This document shows, in pieces, positions 1-5,970 of a stretch of 7,823 bases of DNA. The stretch's first letter is position 1, and each line of letters opens with the position of its first letter. Position numbers and translations under genes: made by a program. The notes beneath the pieces are model-generated. The model was not told where the DNA came from, did no database searches, and worked only from the letters and a program-made list of their open reading frames with translations. Source of the stretch: UBA5614 sp034678545 (GTDB taxonomy: Bacteria; Cloacimonadota; Cloacimonadia; Cloacimonadales; Cloacimonadaceae); the NCBI GenBank assembly GCA_034678545.1, contig JAXDBS010000050.1, positions 1 to 7,823 on the forward strand. The letters run 5' to 3'.

Positions 1-717
1 GTCCTTCATGACCATGGTGTCGTCACAGATCTTGGGAAAGCCGAGCAGTTCGGTTTCGATCTCCTGCTGGGAGGAAAGCCCCACCTCGTGGTGATGGTAG
101 CGGATATTGATGCCCATCTCCTCCATCACGTCCACCATGGACTGGCGCACCTCGAAGAAGCGGTCGAAGGGCACATTCATGTGATAGCCCTTCACGTCCT
201 GCTGGGAAACGGCGTCCCCGTCGTCAAACTCGTCCGGCAGGGCGTCCTTGCTCTCGGTCGAGGACAGGTTATAACCGGCGCTGAACTCGTCGTACATATA
301 CTCAGCGCCGTCCAGCAGATGGAATTCCAGTTCCGGGATCCAGAGCGAGGTGTCGGCGATGCCCGTGCTGAGCAAATAGTCGTGCGCCCTTCCCGCCACG
401 CTGCGGGGGTCTTTTTTCACTCCGATCCGCGTCTCGGGGTCGCAGATGGAACAGATCAAAGTCAGGGTCGGCGCTTCGAAAAAGGGATCGATGTGCGCGG
501 TCTCCAGGTCGGGCATCAGGATCATGTCGCCCGATTCCACCGCCCGCATGCCGGGAATGCTGCTGCCGTCGAAGGCCACGCCGCGCTCCAGCACATAATC
601 CAGCCTCCTGGCAGGAAAGGTGATGTGGTACCATTTGCCGTCAAGCCCGCAATAGCGCAGGTCAACGGAAGTCACTTCATTGTCCTGGATGAACTTTTTG
701 ACTTGCTTCACGTCCAT
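1..717 (-). CDS. glnA: Type I glutamine synthetase, N-terminal 239 residues (3' end cut by window)
   Basis: This enzyme makes glutamine from glutamate, ammonia and ATP in the cytoplasm, the main entry of ammonia into metabolism. The visible part holds the beta-grasp domain (about residues 15-95) and the start of the catalytic domain. FDGSSI (residues 49-54) carries the Asp that matches Asp50 of the enterobacterial enzyme. PELEF (128-132) gives metal ligands E129 and E131. HHHEV (208-212) and QQEI (217-220) supply E211 and E219. Spacing of these landmarks matches the bacterial type I enzyme almost residue for residue. The C-terminal half, including any adenylylation tyrosine, lies outside the window, so regulation cannot be read. 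The start at 717 is chosen because GGAGG sits 5 bases upstream; an in-frame ATG at 729 overlaps that site and is less likely. It is the last visible gene of the tyrS-M50 unit. One oddity is LSSQQEI, where the usual Gly before Gln is Ser. Confidence 0.95.
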   Translation of the reverse strand, partial: MDVKQVKKFIQDNEVTSVDLRYCGLDGKWYHITFPARRLDYVLERGVAFDGSSIPGMRAVESGDMILMPDLETAHIDPFFEAPTLTLICSICDPETRIGVKKDPRSVAGRAHDYLLSTGIADTSLWIPELEFHLLDGAEYMYDEFSAGYNLSSTESKDALPDEFDDGDAVSQQDVKGYHMNVPFDRFFEVRQSMVDVMEEMGINIRYHHHEVGLSSQQEIETELLGFPKICDDTMVMKD

Positions 718-722
718 GCTTG

Positions 723-727
723 CCTCC
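723..727 (-). promoter_or_regulatory. Ribosome binding site deciding the glnA start
   Basis: GGAGG lies 5 bases before the ATG at 717. A second in-frame ATG, at 729-727, shares its last base with this motif and has no purine-rich site of its own. The downstream ATG is therefore the better start. Confidence 0.75.
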
Positions 728-750
728 ATTTATGTTATTTGAATTGTTAA

Positions 751-1392
751 TCAGACCGGGATGCCCAGCAGGCGCATTAAGAAAGAAACAACGGGCCAGA
801 TGAAACGGCCAAAGATATTCAGGTGCAGCAGGTTGGAGATCAGAATAAGGGCAAAGAACACGATCATGCCCGTCCGCTCCTGGGCCGTGTATTTGAAATA
901 GGCTTCGTCGGAAAGGAAGATGCCCAGTACCTTGCTCCCGTCCAGAGGCGGGATGGGGATCAGGTTGAACAGCGCCAGGAAGAGGTTCAGATAGATGACA
1001 ATCACTATGTATCCCGCCAGTAAAGAAGCGGCTCCGAGAATATGAAACAAGAGAGCAAACAGGATGGCGATCAGAATGTTGGTGATCGGCCCCGCCACAG
1101 CGGTCAGGCCGGTGTCCCGTTTGTAGTTGTTGAAATTGTAGGGATTGATAGGCACCGGCTTGGCATAGCCGAACACAAACCCCGCCGTAAAGTAAAGCAG
1201 AAGGGGTAGGATCACGGTGCCGAACCAGTCGATGTGCGCCATGGGATTCAGGCTCAGCCGGCCTCTCCGTTGGGCGGTGTCGTCGCCCAGCCAGGAAGCG
1301 GCCAGGCCGTGGCTGATCTCATGCAGGATGATGGAATAAAAGATGGCCGCGATCACGCCCGCGTTGAGCAGCAGGGAAAGCATGTTATTCAT
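751..1392 (-). CDS. Site-2-protease-like membrane zinc metalloprotease (M50 family)
   Basis: This is an intramembrane zinc protease of the S2P/M50 type, 213 residues long, the compact form with no PDZ or CBS domain. The metal motif HEISH (residues 24-28) lies in the first membrane helix. NPMAHIDWFGT (49-59) is the conserved motif that follows it. AVAGPITN (98-105) is the usual helix turn. NLIPIPPLDG (143-152) holds D151, the third zinc ligand. Hydrophobic segments run at about 5-28, 58-78, 96-120, 123-146 and 175-205. The substrate is unknown; relatives release membrane-anchored regulators or clear membrane protein remnants. The gene starts 13 bases after the tyrS stop and has no clear Shine-Dalgarno site (only CGGAC nearby), so translation may be coupled to tyrS. 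An ATG three codons later (1383) is an alternative start. The glnA start follows 33 bases after its stop. Confidence 0.92.
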   Translation of the reverse strand: MNNMLSLLLNAGVIAAIFYSIILHEISHGLAASWLGDDTAQRRGRLSLNPMAHIDWFGTVILPLLLYFTAGFVFGYAKPVPINPYNFNNYKRDTGLTAVAGPITNILIAILFALLFHILGAASLLAGYIVIVIYLNLFLALFNLIPIPPLDGSKVLGIFLSDEAYFKYTAQERTGMIVFFALILISNLLHLNIFGRFIWPVVSFLMRLLGIPV

Positions 1393-1405
1393 GTTTGTCC
1401 GAAAC

Positions 1406-2608
1406 TCAGTTCACAGCAATCCGGAGGAATTTGCGTTTGCCGACCCGGATGACTTGCCCGTCCCGGATCAACAGATCGCCTTCGGGATCGGTCCATTTCT
1501 CGCCATCCACGGTCACCGCATTCTGCATGATCATCCGCTTGGCTTCGCTGTTGGAAGCGCAAAGGCCGTTATCCACCATCAGCCGCACCAGCTTCACCTT
1601 TACCTCGCGGGTGGTGAAGACAGGCATCTCATCCGGCAGTTCCTTGTGGCAGAACACCTGTTCAAAGGCGCACTGCGCCTGCCCGGCGGCCTCTTCCCCA
1701 TGGTACAGCCTGACGATCTCGCGGGCCAGCTGCTTCTTGAACAGCATGGGATTGGCCCCGCCGTCCAGTTCCTGCTTGATCTTTTCAATCTCGTCCGGAT
1801 CGACCGTGGTGGCATAGTTGAAATAGTTCAGAATGAGGCTGTCAGGGATGGACATGACCTTCCCATACTTATCGTTGGCAGTGTCGAACACGGCAATGTA
1901 GTTATTGAGGGATTTGCTCATTTTTTGGACGCCGTCCGTGCCAATCAGGATGGGCGACAGAACCGCAACCTGCTGCTCCTGCCCGAAGATGCGCTGCATG
2001 TCACGCCCGCAGAGGATGTTGAACTTCTGCTCGGTAGCTCCCAGCTCGATGTCGGAATTGATGGCTACAGAGTCATAGCCCTGCAGAATGGGGTACATGA
2101 TCTCGTGCAAGCCCAGCGGCAGGCCCTGTTCATAGCGATTGCGGAAGGTGTCGTGGGCCATGAACTGCGCCAGGGTGAAGTTGCCCATCAGTTTAAGGAC
2201 ATCGGACAGGTTCATGCCGGCGAACCATTCACTCTGCCAGCGGACTTCCGTCCTGGCCGGGTCCAGAACTGCGTAAAGCTGCTCCATGTATTTTTCGCTG
2301 TTGGTTTTCACCATCTCCGCTGTCAGGGGCGGGCGGGATTCGTCCCGGCCGGTCGGGTCCCCGATCTGGGCGGTGAAATCGCCGATGATGATCACCCCGG
2401 TGTGACCCAGGTCCTGGAATTCGCGCATCTTGCGGATGGGTACCAGATGCCCGATGTGGACATCGTAACCAGTCGGATCTATCCCGTATTTAACACGCAG
2501 GGGTTGGCCGGTCCTGGCTGCTTTTTCCAGCTTTTTGACCAGCTCCTCTTCCGGGATGATCTCTTCCACACCCTTGCGGATGATCTTGAGTTCGTGTTCA
2601 AACTTCAT
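1406..2608 (-). CDS. tyrS: Tyrosyl-tRNA synthetase, TyrZ-like type
   Basis: This class I aminoacyl-tRNA synthetase charges tRNA-Tyr with tyrosine in the cytoplasm. The 400-residue protein has a Rossmann catalytic domain with YGIDPTG (41-47), the HIGH signature (51-54) and a perfect KMSKS loop (229-233). The tyrosine-recognition segment YPILQGYDS (172-180) shows the Tyr, Gln and Asp expected for tyrosine rather than tryptophan specificity. An S4 RNA-binding domain fills about residues 336-396 (VRLMVDNGLCASNSEAKR). DPTG next to HIGH, and the overall length, fit the TyrZ-like group more than the E. coli TyrS group. It is the first gene of the unit tyrS-M50-glnA. AAGGA lies about 12 bases before the ATG, a rather long spacing. 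Upstream is a leader of about 110 bases behind a terminator, so it should have its own promoter. I see no T-box. Confidence 0.97.
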   Translation of the reverse strand: MKFEHELKIIRKGVEEIIPEEELVKKLEKAARTGQPLRVKYGIDPTGYDVHIGHLVPIRKMREFQDLGHTGVIIIGDFTAQIGDPTGRDESRPPLTAEMVKTNSEKYMEQLYAVLDPARTEVRWQSEWFAGMNLSDVLKLMGNFTLAQFMAHDTFRNRYEQGLPLGLHEIMYPILQGYDSVAINSDIELGATEQKFNILCGRDMQRIFGQEQQVAVLSPILIGTDGVQKMSKSLNNYIAVFDTANDKYGKVMSIPDSLILNYFNYATTVDPDEIEKIKQELDGGANPMLFKKQLAREIVRLYHGEEAAGQAQCAFEQVFCHKELPDEMPVFTTREVKVKLVRLMVDNGLCASNSEAKRMIMQNAVTVDGEKWTDPEGDLLIRDGQVIRVGKRKFLRIAVN

Positions 2609-2717
2609 ACGATCTGTATTTCCTTGTCTGTGACCGCTTCATTCACGATCTGGCGGGGTAGTTGTTTGTGCCTGCGGCAGACATGTCAAGGCTCTGGCAG
2701 AGTGTTTTTTGTCAATG
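2609..2717 (-). promoter_or_regulatory. tyrS leader with palindromes and TTGACA boxes; probable promoter region
   Basis: This stretch lies between the preceding terminator and tyrS, so the tyrS promoter should be here. On the minus strand two perfect TTGACA hexamers occur (2715-2710 and 2689-2684), but neither has a good TATAAT-like box 16-19 bases downstream; the best is ACAACT for the second. Three palindromes cluster here: CTCTG-G-CAGAG (2692-2702), GACATGTC (2680-2687), and the imperfect TGCCTGC-G-GCAGACA (2669-2683). They could be operator half-sites or leader hairpins. A promoter location is inferred from gene order more than from the boxes. Confidence 0.35.
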
Positions 2718-2749
2718 AAAAAGGGATTCACCGAAGCAAATCCCTTTTT
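2718..2749 (-). terminator. Rho-independent terminator with UUCG tetraloop after the 5'-nucleotidase gene
   Basis: Read on the minus strand, GGGATT and AATCCC pair, extended inward by U-G, G-U and C-G pairs that close a C(UUCG)G tetraloop. The stem is flanked by an A-tract before and a T-tract after. It begins 16 bases past the 5'-nucleotidase stop. The flanking A and T tracts also pair, so the structure could stop transcription from either side. It separates the envelope genes from the tyrS unit. Confidence 0.9.
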
Positions 2750-2765
2750 TGAAAGAGGGTGTCTT

Positions 2766-4442
2766 TTATGGATTAGGTGAAGCCTGCAGCATTTCCGCCG
2801 TGGGCTGGGCGTTGTCGTCGCGTTTCCAGCGGTCGTCTATCTTGGTTTTGATCGGGCTGTGCTTGCGGAAATAGTGTACAATGCCGTCCCTCAGGTTGAT
2901 CATATGGTTGGTGATCTGATCTTCCGGAACCTGCGTCAGCAGGGTGAGGCCGGCATTGCCCTGCATCAGGAAATCGGTTGTGGTGCAGCGGTAGATCTTG
3001 TTGGGATCCCAGAGCTTGCCTCCGATCCGGAGCGAGGTCACGCGGTCGAAGCTCTTCCTTTTCTTGGAATATACCACGTTGATGCCGGAGACGACCAGTC
3101 CGTGGCGCGAGCCTTCCACGCGGGTCTCGATGATGCGCCGCAGAAACTCGCCCGTACAGTTGAAGCTGACGATTTGGTTGTCGAACGGCATCACGTTGAA
3201 AATATCTCTGTACGTGACCGGCCCGCTCTTGATGTCGGCGCGGACGCCGCCCAGGTTCAGGAAGGCGAAATCGGCGTTGACCTCATCCCGCATGGCATCC
3301 ACGATCGTGTTTCCCATCAGGCTCTGGGCATCCACATTGACCCGGGACAGATATACTCCGGCAGTGCCGACGACCTCATCCATGCCGGCTTCGGCAATGG
3401 CCTGTTGTTCAGCGATTTTCTGGCTGATCCCGGCATCCGGCACGAACTCGTCTTCAAACAAAGTGATCAGCATGCCCTCGCGGATGGCAGGGGTCTCATA
3501 ACCGCTGACTGTCTTGGTTTCCGGATCGATCAGCAGGGTGAACCAGCCCAGGTTGCTGCCGTAGGCATAGCCCTGGATCACCATCGTATGGGTGATCGGG
3601 TCCACCCAGGGTTGCCCGAATCCCTTGTGCATGTGGCCGCCGATTAACAGGTCTATGCCCTCCACCTCATGGGCCAGCTCCTGCGAATCCCAGCCCCAGG
3701 ACGTATAGCGGTTCTCAAGCAAAGAATTGCCGCTGTCATCATAGCGGCTTTTATAGGTGGCTTCGGGGTCGTAAGGCAATCCGGCATGGCCCAGAACGAT
3801 CACGATATCCGCTTTTTCCTGTTCCCGTACTATGGGTATGTATTTGTTGAGGGCTTCTTTCTCATCAACGAAATCAATTCCCTTGATGTTATCGGGAAAA
3901 CTCATCTTTTCCGTGTCTGTGGTCGTAAAACCTATGATGGCGACCCTCAGCCCCAGCCTTTCAACAATAATATACGGGATGAGGTAATCGGCGAGTTCGC
4001 CTGTGGATTTCTTGATGATGTTGGACGATAAAATCGGAAATTCCGCCAAGGCCAGAGTCTTTTCCAGATCATCTTCCAGAATGTCATATTCATGATTGCC
4101 GACCGTCATGGCGTCATAGCCTACTTCATTCATGTATTCAATGATTGCTCTTCCCTTGGTCACGCTGCCGATGGGATGCCCCTGAAAGAAATCACCCGCG
4201 TCCAGCAGCAGCATGTCACGCTTGGTGCCATCCGCCTTGGCGCGGACATCACTAATGATGCTGGCGGCCACCCCTCCGCCCCCCAGCATGGGCGGAAAAT
4301 CGGGATTGATGAAAGTGGCGGCCGCGCGGTCTATGCCGCCGTGCACGTCATTGCTGAACACGATGTCCAGACGCAATTCCTTGGCCTGCAGGGTCAGGGC
4401 CACAAGCGCTGACAGCAGTATGGTCATATATCTTGTTTTCAT
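2766..4442 (-). CDS. Secreted 5'-nucleotidase-family metallophosphoesterase (UshA/CD73-like) with altered substrate pocket
   Basis: This 558-residue exported phosphoesterase probably removes phosphate from nucleotides or related esters outside the inner membrane. Residues 1-20 form a Sec signal peptide ending LTLQA, with no lipobox Cys. The metallophosphatase domain has all metal ligands: D32 and H34 (NDVHG), D84 (DAGDFFQG), N116 and H117 (GNHE), H219 (GHAG), H270 and H272 (GGHMH). The C-terminal 5'-nucleotidase domain runs about 357-530, with MGNTIVDAM (376-384), NLGGVR (396-401) and MPFDN (418-422). F420 and F491 match the two phenylalanines that sandwich the base in UshA and CD73. Odd points: GGDG is GNAG (495-498), the Arg six residues before the Asn of MGN is Ala372, and about 30 residues are inserted after GHAG (222-252). 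Substrate may therefore not be a plain nucleotide. GGAGG lies 8 bases before the ATG; the gene is 33 bases behind the porin-like gene. Confidence 0.92.
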   Translation of the reverse strand: MKTRYMTILLSALVALTLQAKELRLDIVFSNDVHGGIDRAAATFINPDFPPMLGGGGVAASIISDVRAKADGTKRDMLLLDAGDFFQGHPIGSVTKGRAIIEYMNEVGYDAMTVGNHEYDILEDDLEKTLALAEFPILSSNIIKKSTGELADYLIPYIIVERLGLRVAIIGFTTTDTEKMSFPDNIKGIDFVDEKEALNKYIPIVREQEKADIVIVLGHAGLPYDPEATYKSRYDDSGNSLLENRYTSWGWDSQELAHEVEGIDLLIGGHMHKGFGQPWVDPITHTMVIQGYAYGSNLGWFTLLIDPETKTVSGYETPAIREGMLITLFEDEFVPDAGISQKIAEQQAIAEAGMDEVVGTAGVYLSRVNVDAQSLMGNTIVDAMRDEVNADFAFLNLGGVRADIKSGPVTYRDIFNVMPFDNQIVSFNCTGEFLRRIIETRVEGSRHGLVVSGINVVYSKKRKSFDRVTSLRIGGKLWDPNKIYRCTTTDFLMQGNAGLTLLTQVPEDQITNHMINLRDGIVHYFRKHSPIKTKIDDRWKRDDNAQPTAEMLQASPNP

Positions 4443-4475
4443 GAGTCCTTCCTCCGATCCTTGGAGATCAGCAGA

Positions 4476-5960
4476 TTAAAAGGTCCAGGTCAGCCCCGCC
4501 GACAAATGGGTGAAGGACTCCCTCACCTTGTCAGCATTGTCCCAACCGCGGTCCGTGGGATAGATATAGCTGTTGGGCCAGAGCAGGTAGCTGGTCATGC
4601 TGGTGTGCTGCCTGTCGTTGTAAAAGCTGTCCGTGAACAGGTCCAGGGCCTGGTATTCCCGCCATGAAAAGCTTAGGCCAATGTCAAGGTCCACGTTCTT
4701 CATGACATTGAAGCTGCTTCCGGCGGTGATGGAAGGTGTGATGATCTTGATTGCTTCCAGGGTGGGTCGGCCTTCCTCATCCAGTTTGAAATAATCCGGG
4801 AGAGCCTGCCATTCGGTCTGGGATTGGAAGCCCAGCCGCATGGGGATGCGGTTAGTCACCTTGTGCTCCACTCCGACATGGATGTCCCAGCTGTCCTTGA
4901 ACAGCTTGCTGACCTCCGACCAGGAGACATATTCCAGCTCAGCGTTGAAATAGGTCTTCATGATGTTGCGGGGTTCGTAGTTAAACCCGAAGCGCACCCG
5001 GAAAGGCAGGGTATACTTGTCAGCGATCAGGGTGTCGGTAACGGCCGTCGGCATGTTTACGCTCGTGGATGGGATGGCCATGGTCGTATCCGGCCCGAAA
5101 GCTATGCGGATCTCGTTGTCGCGGTCCAGCTCTGTTCCGGCCACAAAAGATATGCCCAATCCCAGCCGGCTGCCGATCTTGATGCTGGTGCCGGCGCTGA
5201 ACTGCAGCCCGGACAGGTCGGATTTGTTGGTATAAACCGAGTCGGGCAGGACATTCCGGCGCAGGGCGGGAGAATTGATGGATTGCTGCATGGCCCATTC
5301 CGACCACTTGATGCTCTTTTCATAATCGATACTGCCGGAGAGGCTGCTCAGCCCGATACCGAGATTGATCTGGCTGTCTGCATTCAGAGCCAGGCCGCCT
5401 CCCAGGGACAGGTTCAAGGCGTTCAGCCGACCGTTGCTGTCGATCATGTTTTTGGCTATGATCTCCGGGTAGCCGTCGTTGTCGGAGCCGCGGTTGTTGC
5501 GAACCTGCTCGTCATAAACGCCTTTGAAATTGACTATCGGCAGATAATTGAGACCGGCCCCGAATTTGAATTTATCATTCAGTGAGAGCTTATAATAACC
5601 GCCGAAGCCATAATCATCAAAAAGGTTGATGTTGGAACTGTAGGTGGCGTCGTCGATAAAGGTGTCGAAACTGTTGTAGAGGGGCAGGCTGCGGTTGTCT
5701 TCGTTGCGGGTGAACAGCCCGTCAACCGTCAGGCCCGCCCGGCCGTTCATCATGGTCACATTGGCCGGATTCAGGTACAGAGAAAATGGCGAGAAGGTGT
5801 CGAAGACACCGGTGTTGCCCATGCCCAGGCTGCGGGCGCTGAAACTGGGAGTGCGGTTTCCCAGGTAGAAATCCCCCACCGACCAGGCTGACAGGCTGAG
5901 GCTTGCCAGCAGAAGGACAAAGGTGATCAGTAAAGGTTTGACAGATTTATGCAAGGACAT
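4476..5960 (-). CDS. PorV/OMPP1-like outer membrane beta-barrel protein
   Basis: This is a 494-residue protein predicted to form a beta-barrel in the outer membrane. A Sec signal peptide covers residues 1-25 (hydrophobic core LLITFVLLLASL, cleavage after SLSA). The mature N-terminus reads SARSLGMGNTGV (41-52) then LYLNPANV (61-68), the conserved opening of the FadL/OMPP1 and PorV-like barrels of FCB-group bacteria. The rest is alternating aromatic and polar strands with Gly- and Asn-rich turns, ending in TWTF, a C-terminal Phe typical of BAM substrates. I place the start at 5960 or the adjacent ATG at 5963; an ATG at 6011 would give 17 more residues but overlaps the upstream gene and puts the signal peptide too far in. 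It may import hydrophobic compounds (FadL role) or act as a secretion partner (PorV role); the sequence does not decide. The upstream gene's stop is 10 bases away, so the two are probably cotranscribed. Confidence 0.85.
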   Translation of the reverse strand: MSLHKSVKPLLITFVLLLASLSLSAWSVGDFYLGNRTPSFSARSLGMGNTGVFDTFSPFSLYLNPANVTMMNGRAGLTVDGLFTRNEDNRSLPLYNSFDTFIDDATYSSNINLFDDYGFGGYYKLSLNDKFKFGAGLNYLPIVNFKGVYDEQVRNNRGSDNDGYPEIIAKNMIDSNGRLNALNLSLGGGLALNADSQINLGIGLSSLSGSIDYEKSIKWSEWAMQQSINSPALRRNVLPDSVYTNKSDLSGLQFSAGTSIKIGSRLGLGISFVAGTELDRDNEIRIAFGPDTTMAIPSTSVNMPTAVTDTLIADKYTLPFRVRFGFNYEPRNIMKTYFNAELEYVSWSEVSKLFKDSWDIHVGVEHKVTNRIPMRLGFQSQTEWQALPDYFKLDEEGRPTLEAIKIITPSITAGSSFNVMKNVDLDIGLSFSWREYQALDLFTDSFYNDRQHTSMTSYLLWPNSYIYPTDRGWDNADKVRESFTHLSAGLTWTF

Positions 5961-5964
5961 CATT

Positions 5965-5970
5965 CCTCCC
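5965..5970 (-). promoter_or_regulatory. Ribosome binding site for the PorV-like gene
   Basis: GGGAGG sits directly after the stop codon of the upstream barrel gene and just before tandem ATG codons at 5963 and 5960. The spacing is 1 base to the first and 4 to the second, so the second ATG is favoured. This rules against the longer in-frame start at 6011. Confidence 0.75.

Noticed and set aside
88..750. 220-codon plus-strand open frame opposite glnA
   Set aside because: The minus strand encodes glutamine synthetase with all catalytic residues; the plus-strand product resembles nothing known.
2609..2717. T-box riboswitch in the tyrS leader
   Set aside because: The leader is too short and shows no T-box consensus or antiterminator before tyrS.
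1343..2752. 469-codon open frame on the plus strand, antisense to all of tyrS
   Set aside because: It mirrors the real tyrS reading frame and has no recognisable domain; its His-, Gln- and Val-rich composition is typical of an antisense shadow of a GC-rich gene. tyrS is unambiguous on the other strand.
2859..3647. 262-codon plus-strand open frame opposite the phosphoesterase gene
   Set aside because: It is fully inside the phosphoesterase gene, has no motif, and is explained as an antisense shadow.
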